Source of the DNA: Prototheca cutis
Lineage: Eukaryota; Chlorophyta; Trebouxiophyceae; Chlorellales; Chlorellaceae
DNA: 64,000 nucleotides
Direction of reading: 5' to 3'
NCBI GenBank assembly: GCA_002897115.2
Contig: BCIH01000008.1
Coordinates: forward strand, 145,971 to 209,970
Positions within the stretch are counted from its first letter, which is position 1; each line of letters opens with the position of its first letter. Positions 43,267 through 56,100 of the stretch are shown here, piece by piece. A program made the position numbers and the translations under genes. A model generated the notes under the pieces. It was not told the DNA's origin and did no database searches. It saw only the letters and a list, made by a program, of their open reading frames with translations.

Positions 43267-46200
43267 ATGGCGAGCACGGGAGGGATGAGCCCTGCTGACA
43301 AGCTGGCAGCAGGCCGGCGCAAGGTGTGGGCATTGGTGCTGGGCCGGAAAAGGGAGAGACACTGGAAGGGCTTTTTGGTTGGATTTTCCAATGTGACAGT
43401 GGAAATGTATTGGGGGTTGCATGCCTGGCTGTCGGACAAGCACAAGAACAACAGCCCACTCACCCCTCCCACTGGCAGTTGGAAGAGTTCAAGAGGAAGA
43501 AGCAGGCAGCACTGGCCTCCAGGGCCGCCGCTGGCACGAACGCTCTGTCGACTGTTCAAACAACTGCCACAGTAACGCCTCCTGTTCGCCATGCAAAGCC
43601 AGTTTCGGCGCCGCCGATCCCCCCCACGACCATGCCCGTCCCGCCGCCGACGGCGGTTCCCAGGGCCCAGCCCGCTGTCCCACATGGCCTCGCATCCAGG
43701 CCACCACCTGTCATGCCAGTGAGTCACGTCGCTCCTGGCGTCGCTCCTGTCGTCGATTTTGGCGCCGGCGCCACCGTCGCTGCCAAGATCCCCGCAGCAC
43801 GGGCCCTGCCCTTTTCCAAGGCCCCGCCGGTCGAAAACGGTGCAGCCGATGCTGTGACTGAGGCGGCAGGCTTGGCGGCGGGCACGACAGCACCTGCCGT
43901 GCCCCAGGCCCCGACAGAGCTTGTCACAGCAACGCCGGGGCCCAGCAATGCGGAGCTGGAGGCACAGCTTGCGGCGCTGCAGGCGGCCAATGCCGAACTG
44001 CGGCGGGTGCTGGGCGAAGCGGAAAGCGCGGCTGCGACCCGAGTGTCGGAGCTTGAACATCAGATGCAAGCGCTGGAGCATGTAAGTTTGATGGCGGGCT
44101 GGTTTTTTCAAAGGAGGGTGGGTGATTGTTGTTGTGAGTGGGGCTTGGGAATTCGGGGACGGTAGATGGCAGTGGAGGAAGGCAAACGCGCAAGGTTGTC
44201 GTTCCGAGGGGCGCAAAGCTCGCCGCTGTTGCTCAGGGCCGACACGCTTCCGACCCATCCCGTACCCTTGCGCCAGGACCGCACCCGTGCGGTGAGGGAC
44301 GCCGAAGTCATTAACGAAGAAAGGACGGCGCTCCAGCGCGAAAAGGCCCAGCTCGTGGGTGTGTGTGGATGTTTGTTGAGGGGAGGGGGAGTTGGGGTCG
44401 TTGGCCTGCATGGCTCCATGTCTCGATGAATTCATTAAAAAGAGAAAAAAGGCTCCAGAAAGAACAACGAGAAATCATGCCCTTGACCTTCAGAAAATAA
44501 CAAAAATAATTGCAGGAGAGGCGGTGATGTTGCGGGTGCAAGCCGAACAGGGCGCCGACGCCCAGGACCGGGTCGAAACAATGAGTCGGGAGCTGGAGAC
44601 CCTGCGTGCCGAGATGGAGGCTGTCCGAGCAGAGGCTGAGGCGCACAAAGCCGAGGTGTCCAGGCATGAAGCCGAAAACGCACGTGTGGGTGAGCTGGAA
44701 AAGGAGCTGGCCGAAGCTCAGGCTGCGCTGGCGGCTGCCGCTGGCCACGCCGAGCTGGAGCGGCAGCACCTCGAGCGGCACTTGAATGAAACGCGGGAGG
44801 CCGAAGCCGCCACAGCGGCGGAAGCACTCCACGCCGTCGAGCAGCGGTGCAGGGCCGCTGAGGAAAGCCTGGCTCGTGCGGAGTCACAATGCCAAGAGGC
44901 GCAGGCGCGGTGCGCTGACGCGGACCGGCGCGCGGCCGGGTGTGAAGAGGAAGCCGAGCTAGCTCGCCGAGAAGCGGAGGAAGCGTGGCGAGAGTCGGCG
45001 CAGGCCCAGGGCGAAGCAGAGACGGCCGCGGCGGCTGCGGCGGCTGCCGATGGCGAACTGGCTGCAGTGCGCGAGGAACTTGCTCTTGTGAGGTCGGAGC
45101 TGATCAACGCCGCGGTGGGGCTGTCGGAAGCCGAGGAGAAGCTGCATGCCAAGACGCAGGAAGTACACAAACGTGACCGGGATCTCCAGGCCCTGCACGA
45201 GGCTGGCGCTGGCAGCGTGGAGGCCGCGATAGCAGAGGCCCAGGCGGGGATGGAGGCTGAAGTTTTGCGACGGGTTGCTCAGGAGATTGATGGAGTTCGT
45301 GAGAAAGCCAAGGCAGAGCTTGTGCAGAAACTGGAAGCGCAGCGAGCTGGAATGGCTGAGGAGGTCGAGCGCGCCGTCACTGCTGCAAAGGCCGAAGCAG
45401 TTGCCGCTGCACAGGCCGAGTCATCGGCTGCGCTGGCAACGGCACAGGCGGAAGCGGCCGAGGCGCTCCAGGCGACCGAAGCAGCGCTGGCGCGAGTCGA
45501 TGATGCCGAGGCCGCGGCCGAGAGTCTTCGAACGGAATTGGTTTCAGTATCGGCGGCACGGGATGGGTACCTTGAGGCATCACAGGCTGCAACCCACGCC
45601 GCGGAAGAGCTCCGCGAAACGCTGGCGGAGACGCAAGCCGCGCTGGGTGCGGAAAGAGAAGCCGCGGAGATGGCGCTGGCGCGGGAGCGAGAAAGGCACG
45701 CCATTGAGCTCGAGGCGCTGCACGATGGCCGGGCCGTGGAAGAAAGTGAGGCACGGATCGCGCTGGCAGCCGCACAGCGGCGTAATGCTGAATTGGAGGT
45801 CGAAGTCACATCCCTGATCGCCGAGGTCGAGACGGCACGGTCCGAGGCTGCTGCCGTGGCTTCAGCCCAGGCGCAAGCTGAGCTCACTGAAAAGCTGGCG
45901 CAGGCGGAGGCCGTCAACGCCAGCAGGCTAGCAGAGGTTGAACGCAGTTTGACGGAGCAGCTGGCTCGGGCCGAGGAGCGTGCAGGGACGGCGGAGCGGC
46001 TGATTGCTGAAGGCGAAGGCCGCATCGCAGCCGCGGAGGCTCGGGCAGCAGAGGCCAAGCAAGCGGCGATCGACATACAGGAGAGCGCACAGGCCGATGT
46101 TGCAGCGGCACGGAACGATTTGGCCACGGCCCTGCATGACCTCGCAGCCATGAAGGTCGCCGGCCGCTCCTCCTCTGAGCAGCAGCACGGCCCCGGAGTG

Positions 46201-46746
46201 GCAGCCGCCGCAGCCGCGGCGTCCCCCGATGCTGCTGCGGCGCTGCAGTCGCTGCAGGCCCGGCTGCAGCGGGCCGAGGCAGCTTTGGAAAAGGAGCGAC
46301 TGGCTGCGGCCTCGGAGCTGGGTCCTCTCCGGGCACGATGTGCCGAGCTGGAAACTGCGCTGCTGCACCAGGGGCTCGGGGGCTCGCCGCATGTTGGTGG
46401 TGGCGTTCCTGTCGACGACAACGGTGGACCCGGGTCAGAGGCGGAGATGCTGCGTGCGCTGCAGGCCTCCTCCGCCGCCACAATCGACTCGCTGCTGCAG
46501 GAGAACGAGAGCCTGGCTCGCCGCATCAACGCCGGTGCCTGGGGCACTGCGGCGGCTGCGCCATCGGCCGACGGGTTGAGAGGTCGCGTGGGATCTGGTG
46601 GGAATGGCACGGAGTTTGGGGTCCCACCTCCAACCGACCATGCCTCGTCGTCAGTTGCAAGACCACGGAACGAGCCCAAGGGAGGGTTTTCCTTCTGGGG
46701 ATGGCTGGCGGGGGCCGACCTGGTGAGCTCTGATGCAGAGGACTGA
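43267..46746 (+). CDS. Golgin-like long coiled-coil protein
   Basis: Exons 43267-43323, 43479-44081, 44277-44358 and 44516-46746 give about 990 aa. The start MSPADKLAAGRRK|LEEFKRKKQAAL resembles the N-terminal helix found in golgins and other Golgi tethers. A Pro/Ala-rich linker is followed by about 700 residues of near-continuous coiled coil, extremely rich in Ala, Glu, Arg and Gln (for example LEKELAEAQAALAAAAGHAE). The C-terminus (GGFSFWGWLAGADLVSSDAED) has an aromatic FSFWGWL patch that could touch membrane. No GRIP domain or transmembrane helix is visible. Exon 3 may instead end at 44354 with a later acceptor; both keep frame. The Golgi role is inference from architecture. Confidence 0.78.
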
Positions 46747-47249
46747 TGCTGTATGGTGGATATGATGTGGTCACCATGCATTCAGGGCCCCCTTGTTCCC
46801 GCCCCCCCCCAAAAAAGAACAGCAATGTTTGATGGATGTTCCACCCACCTGTAGTTTCAAAATGCAACATCGCACCAGAAACTGCAATGCTCTGCTTTTG
46901 TGTGCTTCAAGTTGTGCAAGGATTACAGCGAGGAAGACGTACAGAGAAAAGAAAGTTAGAAATGTTTGGTCTCGAAATGAGGGAACACATACCGTTCTGG
47001 GTTGCATGCGTGCATTTCCCATCTGCCCGCCGCACAGGGGTGGCCTGCCCTGTGTGGCTTGCTGGCAGACTCCTCACCTGCCCAGCACCGCAGAGGCCAG
47101 GCCAACGCCCTGGCATCAAGGAATAGCCCTCCAGGGGGTGCCCATGGAGTTGCCTGCAGGCTCCTTATGGGGCCGCCACCTGGCAGCCTGACGGCAGCCA
47201 GGTGCGGCCCCGACCCAGCGCTCGTCAGAACCCGCAACATGAAGACTTT
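46747..47249. other. Intergenic between convergent genes
   Basis: About 500 bp; no gene recognised. Confidence 0.5.
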
Positions 47250-48013
47250 CTAAGGCCGGGCACCACGGCCACGGCCTCCCATGCCCAGCGCAACATTCTT
47301 CATCTTGTTCTTGGGGTCAATCCGCTTGAACTGCAGGGGTGGCAATCGGGGGTTGATCAGATCTGGGTCCGCGGAGTAGGAGTGCCCGCACCCAGGTGGG
47401 GCCCCCACACACGCATGCGGGGGCCCGTGCCCCACAGTGCATCCCTGTCCATACCATGGGCGCGTTCTTGAGCATGTCTGGCAAGATCATGAACCGGATT
47501 TGGCTGCCGCGGATGAAAATATGCTCCATGTGGGAAACACGGCCATCCCGACCCGTGGCGGTCACGTTGGTGAGCTGCACGTTCCAGTTGTCCTCGGCAT
47601 CCTCCATCTCCCCACGGAACATTTCTCCCGTCTTCAGCTCCACCTGAAACAGCGCAGAAGGGCGGTATGAGTTGTGACGCCTGCTCTTCGAACGGGGGCT
47701 GGCTTGCCCCAGCCTACTCTTCCCTCGGCCTTGCCCATGCAACCACACAAGTTTCCCCCACAGCACAGCACGCCGACAAGAGTGCACTCTACAGCATCAT
47801 CAACGCCCGTACCGTCACGATGTGGCCCTCGGCTTCATGGATGAGCTTGATGGGGATGCCAACCCCCTTCAGGCTACCAGCTGCATCGCTCGGGGGGACC
47901 GTATTGTGTCGTCAGGCGGAGGAAGGGGTCTGTCAGCAATCGCACACACATTTTATAAACGTCTTCAGCCCCTCGCCGCCCCAGAACAGGCCGTCACCTG
48001 CCGCCATCGCCAT
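47250..48013 (-). CDS. SNRPD3: Small nuclear ribonucleoprotein SmD3
   Basis: Core Sm-ring protein of spliceosomal snRNPs. Exons 48013-47998, 47880-47813, 47643-47455 and 47330-47250 give 117 aa. Sm1 and Sm2 motifs match D3: GIPIKLIHEAEGHIVT|VELKTGEMFRGEME, DNWNVQLTNVTATGRDGRV, HIFIRGSQIRFMILPDMLKNAP, with the RG-rich end MGGRGRGARP that is the site of arginine methylation in D1/D3. The 16-nt first exon (MAMAA) is inferred from the start codon, donor and phase; the other exons are certain. Confidence 0.95.
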
Positions 48014-48369
48014 GTTGGGCAACCTTGTGCTGGGGGTGATGGCTGGAGCGCCCAGAGAGTGCCTTCTGGCGCGAGTACCGCTCCGACAGGCCTGGCTTAC
48101 AACAAAAACAGGAAAACCAAGGCTTGAATGCAAATTGACTGGGATCTCAAGAACCACACAGTCTGGCATTGGGGGGAGGTGTACGAACAACATTTGGGGG
48201 CGGGCAAAGCCGAACAGCACCACTGGGTACCAATTGACAAATGGCAGCTAGACAGGGTCATCGGGCATCGTTTGGACCCTTTTGCACCTCTCCACCCGCG
48301 AGCCCGGTCACCGATGCACCACCATGGCTAATTCTTGGCCACCCGGAAGCCTCTAGCCTGCCCCTCCCG
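48014..48369. other. Divergent promoter region of SmD3 and CK2 beta
   Basis: About 360 bp separate the two divergent starts. No further feature recognised. Confidence 0.5.
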
Positions 48370-49759
48370 ATGGCAGTGGCGGGTACCGTAGATGTCATGG
48401 AGCAGGACCCAGCCACCGATTCGGAGAGCGAGAGCCTGGATGCCGGCGGTTCCAATGACCAGGGATTGGAAGAAGAGGTCAGTATCGCGGCGGGGTTGTT
48501 TGGGCTACTCTGGCGACGAAGGAGTGGGGTCCCGTTGTGGCCGGGCTTGAGGACTCGCCCCCAGCTTGCGGAGCCTCAGACCTGTACGGGGTGATGGATC
48601 GCCAGCCAGGCCTTGTTGGGTGCCTCTGGGATGAGGGGCTTTGCGCTCTGGCACACCTGACCTTGCTACGTGCCACCCAGAACTGCTGGCACACCTATGC
48701 GGTGTTGGGCACCAGTTGTGGTTTGCTTGTCTAGCGGCTCGTCATGTCACCCAGGCTCTCATGCATTGCTCCAGTACTGCGCATGCATTGATCGCATCGG
48801 CGTGTATTTTGTCTCGACCCAACCATATTCTGTTTCCCTACAACAAAGCAAATTCCGAATGAATCTCAGGTATTTAGGATCCCTCCTTCGACATGCAGGC
48901 GACCTCGTGGATCCACTGGTTCACCAGCCTGCGTGGAAACGAGTTTTTCTGCGAGGTGGACGAGGAGTACATCCAGGACGATTTTAACCTCAGCGGTCTG
49001 AGCGGCCTGGTGCCCTATTACGATTACGCACTGGACTTTATCCTGGAGTCGGACTCGCTGCAGGCTGAGATCCTGACGGAGGAGCAGCAGGAGGTGATTG
49101 AGGCGGCGGCCGAGACGTTGTATGGATTGATACACGCGCGCTTCATCCTGACTGCCCGCGGCCAGCAGGCCATGGCCGACAAGTTTCGGGGGGCGGAGTT
49201 TGGGCGGTGCCCGCGTGTGCTGTGCCACGGCCAGCCGTGCCTGCCCGTGGGGACCAGCGACCTTCCTCGCCAGGCCACCGTCAAACTCTTCTGCCCGCGG
49301 TGCGAGGAGGCCTACTACCCACGCACACGCTTGCACGGGCACCTGGACGGCGCTTTCTTTGGAACCACCTTTGCCCACCTGCTCCTGCTGACCTACCCCT
49401 CACTCCGCCCGCCACGGTCGGCAGAGGCGTACGTGCCCCGCATCTTTGGCTTCCGCATCCATCCCTCGGCCCGGGGGGTCCAGGCTGCCCAGACCAGGGC
49501 TGCAGAGCGCAAGCTTCGCCGGGTCCAGCCAGCCTCCAGGGCTGCTGGCGGCGTGAACAGTGGCGCAGGAGCGAATGCGGGAGTGAGCGGCGACCCGGCC
49601 GCCGCCACGCCGGCCGCCAGCCGCAGCCCTGTGGGTCGCGTCTCGGAGGGCGGCGCGGGCACCGAAACTGCGGCCGCGGCCGACACCGCCGGGCCCGCAG
49701 CGCCAGACGTGTCCATGGACAGCGCACCCAGCACCAGCGTCGCTGGTGGTGGAAACTGA
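48370..49759 (+). CDS. CKB: Casein kinase 2 regulatory subunit beta
   Basis: Regulatory dimer of the CK2 kinase, which tethers two catalytic subunits. Exons 48370-48477 and 48899-49759 give about 322 aa. Family signatures: [28 protein letters not shown], the acidic loop after it, [15 protein letters not shown], the Cys4 zinc finger (CPRVLCHGQ and [11 protein letters not shown]) and the kinase-binding segment [18 protein letters not shown], then [12 protein letters not shown]. The N-terminal exon is acidic and Ser-rich (TDSESESLD), as in plant CKB. A C-terminal tail of about 85 residues, Ala/Ser/Gly-rich, exceeds the usual family length of 215-290. Confidence 0.95.
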
Positions 49760-50190
49760 GCTTATTGATGATTGGACGGGCTGGACGCCAACGGGAGGGG
49801 GCTTGTGTGTTCTCTGGATTGATGACTGGCGGCCCCACACACAGGATTTTCTTTTTTGCTTCCTGGTAGCTCCCACTCGGTCGTTCGTATGCGTGAGTGG
49901 CGCGGGCTATGCGCAGACAAGGCTACGTGCGGCTGGATTCTGCCTCCGATCCCCGGTGCCCCACAGAAAGCTGCTGTAATGACCTTGTCAAACCAGTTGT
50001 GCTTTGACTGGTTGCAAATTTTTCAGGACAGTCACACAGGGAGTGAGTGCCAGCCAGCCCGCCACTGGTGCGTGTTGGCAAAGTGTTGCGTTGCGTCGAT
50101 CACATGCGCTGGGACTGAGTTGTTCAACCACTTTTCCTCCCGGCAGCGAATGAGCAAACCCGGCATTGAATTACTTCAGCAATCCGCATC
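49760..50190. other. Intergenic between convergent CK2 beta and NUP98-96
   Basis: About 430 bp of 3' flanks; nothing recognised. Confidence 0.5.
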
Positions 50191-53100
50191 TCAGGCGGCC
50201 GTGGCGCCTCGCTCACGGGCGAGCGTGGCGGCTGCAAACTGCACCGCAGACGCGGCGCGGAGCCCGGCCAGTCCTGGCACGCGCGCCGCCAGCAATGCGG
50301 CGGTGCCCGTCGGAAGGCCCCCATCGGCGTCGCCGTCACACAAGACCCACGCGCTAAGCTCGCCTGCCATGCTGGAAAGTGCGGCGCGGCGCCACAGCGC
50401 CGCCGCATGTGCCGCCTGACTCGGGTAGCCACCGGCGGTCGCAGGAGTTGTCATGGGTCGACCAGCTCCCCCACTCCCGCCACTGACGCGCCTGGTGGCG
50501 GGCTCGGTCCCCGGCACAATGGCCCAGGTATCAAAAGCAGAAGCCAGAGCGTCGGCGTGGGCAGCGCACGCAACACGCCGGGCGTCCAAATCCATGGCCC
50601 CGCCGCCGTGGGTGCTCAGGGCCAGGGCGCTAAACATCTCGCGCAGGTTCATGTGCGCCTCGTAGACCCCGGCACCCGAGGGCCAGCCTACGATGATCCC
50701 GCGAGCGGGCCGCAGCTTCAACAACCGCGACCACAGCTGCTCGACGGCGGATGTCGCTGCCGTCGTGGTCGCGGTTGTTGATCCTGCGCCGCCGCTGCCG
50801 CGGACGGACCGCGTGGCTGCCGCTGCTGCTACAACCAGTCCAGGCGCAACATGCCCGCAAAAGACGTCGTGCGCCTGCTGCCACTTTCGCGCCTCGATCA
50901 GCAGGTCCAGCAACTCTGCATAGAATGGGGATGGCAGTGATATCGACCACGATGTTTGCTGTACCACGTAAACATAAACCAGACAGATCATTTGTCAAAC
51001 AAAAGCAATCGCAAATCCAAGTATGTACGGAAACAAACAAGAAAGAAAGCAGCGTACCATCGTAGTCCGGTGCCACTGCCACAGAACAACGCATCGCGCG
51101 CGAAGCGGCCACCCAATCGGCCGGCACGTGCAGTACCTCCACGAGGAAAGCACGAACCGCACCGTCTTCCCACGCATCGGCGTGCCTGTCGAGCAGCTCA
51201 CGTACGCGGCTTGCCCGCTCAATTGGTTCGGGAAGGCATGTGGCGATGTACACGGCCCATTCCGGCGCCCCGGCGGCGGCAAGCTGGGCAATCGCGCCGT
51301 CGGCCGCGACATGCAGGGCGGCGGCAAACCCGGGGCTCGACGGATGAAGAATGCCCGCGCCGCAGAGCGCAGTCAGCGCCAACCAACCCGGCGCCGCGTC
51401 GCGAGCGTCGGCGCCCCACCCCGCCGGCCGAGCCAACCGCCGTAGCAGCGCCGCCGTGGGCGCGCAGGGTGGTGAAGGACCAGCCGTGTCGCTCCCAGAT
51501 TCGTGCCATGCGACGTGGAGATTCAACAGCTCCCACGCCACGTCCGTCGCCGGCGGCGGCTGCCGGTGCAGCGAGGTCGAGAACGGCTTGGATGATTTCT
51601 CGTCCTGGCCAGATGCCACTGTATCAAGATGGGCCAACACCGGTGCCGCGGGGGCCGGGGCCTCGCCCCCGGACACGGCCGCTCCATAGGCATCCACAAC
51701 TGCGTGCAGCGAAGCGTCTGGCGGGCACCCGTACCAGAGGTACATGCCAAAGGCGCGGCGCCAGTCCATGCGAGCCGCGGCAGAACGGACATCTCCCGCC
51801 AGCACTGCATACACCGCGGAACGCGCTGGGTCGATGTGGGGCTCGAATCCAGCAGCACGCCAGACCTCGCGCTGTGACGCGACGTCGCGCGTCGTGCCGT
51901 CGCCCGACCCGGCCTGCGCCAGCAGGCTCGCCAGGCGGACGTCGCCCGTGGCCGCGGCCACTGCCGCCGCCTCAGCCAGCGCACGGCCCGACAGCAACGC
52001 CATCACCGCCTCGGGCGCCGCTGCCGTGCCGCGCTTTCCAGCTGCGCGAAGAGAAGCAAGGTCCGCCGCAACCGCCGGCCGGGCTCTCGCAGCTAGCCAC
52101 GCCCCGACATCGCCCCGTCGACGGAAATCAACCAGCCGGGGACAAATATTTGTGCTGTTGTCGTCCCTTTTGGCGCCGACGATCGATGCTGTTGCTGCTG
52201 GGAAGTCGGTGTCATCGACCATCTTGTCATCGTCGGCACCGTCGGATCCAGGTGCACCCCAGCTGCCAGCATCGTTGCCAGCGTCGCCCGTGGACATCGA
52301 TGATCCTTCGCCGCCGCCGCCGCCACTGCTCGTGCGCGGCGCCGCAGCACTGTCGCCCCCAGCATCGGCGTCGCCATCGCCCACGACCACAAAACCGCTC
52401 GAGTCGCTGCGTTTACTGCCAGCGAGATCACCAGATGCATTGCCCACAAGATCCTCCTCCCTCTCCTCTTCCTCCCCTGCTCCCTCGACAGCACCAACAG
52501 CAGAAGGTGCCTCGCCCTCAAGCTCCGAGAACAGGAGGTGCAGGAGCTCCCAGGCCACGGCCTGGTGCGCCGCGGCGCGTCGCCACGCCGCCGTGCCGGG
52601 CCTTCTTTTCCTCTCTGCGGCCGTGACGGCCAACGCGGCGTCCGCACAGATGCTCAGAAACGCTGCGGTAACCTGCCGCAGCCGCCCCGTGCGCGGACAC
52701 ACCAGTCGCCACAACGGCACCCAGGCGGTCGGAGCCAGCGGGTCGCTGTTAACGGTGCGTGAGCTGGTGGTCGTCATGCCACCGAGGACTCCCTCTTCGT
52801 CACCGTCATCAAACCCACCACCCAGCTCATTGCCCCGCACGCTGTGATCGAGGTGTGTCCGGAGCAGGGCTTTCCAGGTCGGTGCCGCCGCAGCGGCGTA
52901 ACCCGCAGGCGGGCCTGTGCCACGCACGACCAGCATGTGCGCCGCGCTCTCCGCACGCCCGCCTGTGATCATCATTGTTGTTTATTCAAGGGTTCTGCGT
53001 GCATGACCAGGCTCTACATTTTCGTCAGGGTGTAGGGTGCCTCCCCTCCGCCACCCTCACACAATGAAAATAATAATAAAGAACACCCCCCACACACACT

Positions 53101-56100
53101 GACTATCCCACCTGGAAGGGCAAGCATGCCACCCGGCCCCCAACCAGCTCGCCAGGAACGGCCCAAAGCCGTGGGCACGTCGGCGGCATCCGCCACCGTC
53201 GCTGCATCCTCCACCTGCACTGCCGCGGCGCTTAAGCCCCCCGTTGGGGGCAGCGCCTGCCGCAGCGACGCCTCCCCCACGACCAGGCGCATGGGACCCT
53301 GAATGCCGGGCGCAGGCTCCATAGCCAGCCGACGAGTGCCTGCTGTCGTCGCCGCTGCCAGCACCGCTGGCTTGGACGGCAGCAGGGCCGGAGCGGACTT
53401 GACCCAGGCGTTCATCCGCCGAAGACCAGGCTGCGCTCTGGCGTTTTCACCAGAAACACCGGTGGCCGAGGACGTGGCCTTTTCTTTCGGCTCCTCCGGT
53501 GCCGCCGCCATTGCCATGGCAATGTCTGGACTCGCCAATCCCAGGGGCACCGACGGGCCCCAGGGGAGTGTCGCCCCACCGGACCCGGCGCCCCAGCCGC
53601 GCCGCGCAGCAGAGATTCCGCCGCTAGAGCGCCCCGCTCCGCCCGCCTGTGCCAAACCCCTCCTCGTGGACCCAGCAAACAGGCCCAGTCTGCACATCAG
53701 GATGGTGGTGACGATTGCATCGACGGACACACGGGCTGGGCCTGCCGAGGCGCCAATTCCCATTCATTTCATTCGCAAATAAAGCCCTCCTCTTCAGTCG
53801 CACTTGAGCCCCCCAAACGCACACATGCAACAAGCACACACGCATCCATATCTCGCTTACCCGACGCGCTGCATGTCCTCTCCTGCATCCGCTCCCAGCC
53901 GGCCCAGCAGCTCGGTCTGAAGGCTGGGAGCGACCCCAAAATCCGGCCCTGAAAAGGTGGCGCCCCGCATGGTTGATGGACCCCACGCGGCTGTGCCATA
54001 TGAGGCCCCAGGGGGACTGTCCGGGTCGTCGAAGGCCCCAGCAGGACCATGGAGGCCCAGCCCGCCGCCCCGCGGCCGGCGGTGGCTGACGACTTGTGCC
54101 ACGAAGCCCGCCTCGTCGTCGCCACTGTCTCCCATATCATCGTCGCCACCCTCAACCCCGACCCCATCCTCGTCGTCATCGCTGTCGGCAGGCAGGCCGT
54201 AGCGCGAAAAGTGCTCGACCGCAAACCGCCACGTGCCCCTAGCAGGGTCGTACGACACAAATCGCGCGCCCTGCTCGGCCGCGACACGGCGGAGCTTGCG
54301 TGCAAAGGCCTCTTGCGCAGTAACGTCGGTCGTCGGCTTGCCCGTAGCGCGATCGAGCTTGTGCACGCCCAGCAGCGTCACTTCCGCGGGGCGGTTGAGA
54401 CCCCGGCCTACAGGCGGCTTGTCGGGACCATCAAGGTACACCTCCACGCTCCCGCGCGTCACCGACACACATGCGTCCAGGTCCACGCCCCTCAAGTCCA
54501 CGGGTTCCAGCCACCGCACCGAACCCACACCCCGCCGGCCGATCGAGAAGTCAGTCACCTCGGCCAGCGCTGCGGCGCCGCCCTCCCTCGCCATGCGAGC
54601 CAGCTGCGGACGGGTGGCAGTCGGAGTGGCTGGGCTTCAGATGAAAGGGGGTGCTGAATCTACTGTCATCCAGGCGGCCGGCCATAGGAGTATCAACACC
54701 TGGTCTGTCGTCATGATGAAGCCCTAAGACCAGACGACGACCAGAGGAAGAGCACCACACATGAGCATGCCCGCCATCTTCCCAAGCACACAATCCTACC
54801 TCTCCCCACCAATGAATTAAAAAAACAGACAGCACTCACGTCGGCCACACTGGGGACGCAGTAGTAGTCGGCTCGCTCCAGCTTTGGCAGCAGGCCATGC
54901 AGAGATTTGTCCCCGGCGTTGGTCGCCGGGGCATCGGCGGGCTCGGCGGTCGTTGTGCGCCCTGGAGTGCCCTCACGCTTGCCGTTTGCCGTTGTCACTG
55001 GCGCGGCAGCGGCGGCTGGCGTGCCTGCGGCAACGCCATCCCCATTGGCTTCCGCGCCCGCGCCCAGCGCAGCTGGGGAAAGGCTCAGCGTCCCCGCAGC
55101 TGCGGTGGAGGGCAGCGCCCCGCGAATAAACAGCCTGCGCGGGTCGTCCCGCGGCGCAAAAATACCGCTGCCACCCGAGCTGGATGTGGCCACACCGCCC
55201 GGCGTCGACGCCCCGCCGTTTGCAGCACCGGGCAGGGGCGAAGGCCGGGGGGGCGTGGTGGCTGCCACAGCAAACATTCCAAGCGACGGCGTGGCACTGC
55301 CGGAGCTGGCTCCGGGCGTCGCGGCGCCACCTGAGGTGCCCACAACAGTGCCGTTGTCGGTGCCTCGGCCACGGGGTCCCAGAAGGCTGACACCCCGTGC
55401 AGAGGCGCCGAGGCGCCAGGCGGACCCGCGCGGCCGCAGCGTGCGCGGCAGGGCCAACGCGGCGACGTTCGGCACGGGCTGTGTCGCGCCGGGCGATCCC
55501 ATGAGCGCGCTCCAGCCGCCGGCAGAGCCAGCGGCGCCAGGTGCGCCGCGCTGCTGCTGCGTCAGGCCCACTGCCGCGGGCTGCAGCGTCGGCAGCGCCG
55601 GCAGCGAACCATAGGGCGATGCTGGGGTTGCACCGCCAGCGCCGGGCTGCACAGATCCGGGCGTGCCCGGGGGGACGCCACCGGCACCAGCACCCACGCC
55701 ACCGGCGCCACCAAACAGTCCACCGAGTTGCAGCGCCCCCGGCTGCGCTGGCTGTTGCGGCATGGCACCTAGCGTTAAAGGCGACTGGCCGGGCGCTGCG
55801 GTCTGCTGCGGCGTGCCCAGCCCCGTCAGGCCGAACCCGCCGGCACCAGGCGCACCGGGCGTGGTCGCCGCCCCAAACAGTGAGCCGCCGGCAGGTGTGC
55901 CGCCCAGGGAAAAGCCCCCGGCTGCGGTGCCAGAGGCCGGCGCCGCGCCAAACAGGCTCGTTCCGAGGGTAGCCGCCGCACCAGGCGTGGTCGTGGCGCC
56001 AAAAAGCGACCCTGAGGCCGGCGGAGCAGCGCCAAAGGCAGGCGCGCTGGGGGCTGCAGGCGTTGCCGAGAAGGAAAACGCCGGGGTCGAAGCCGCGCCG

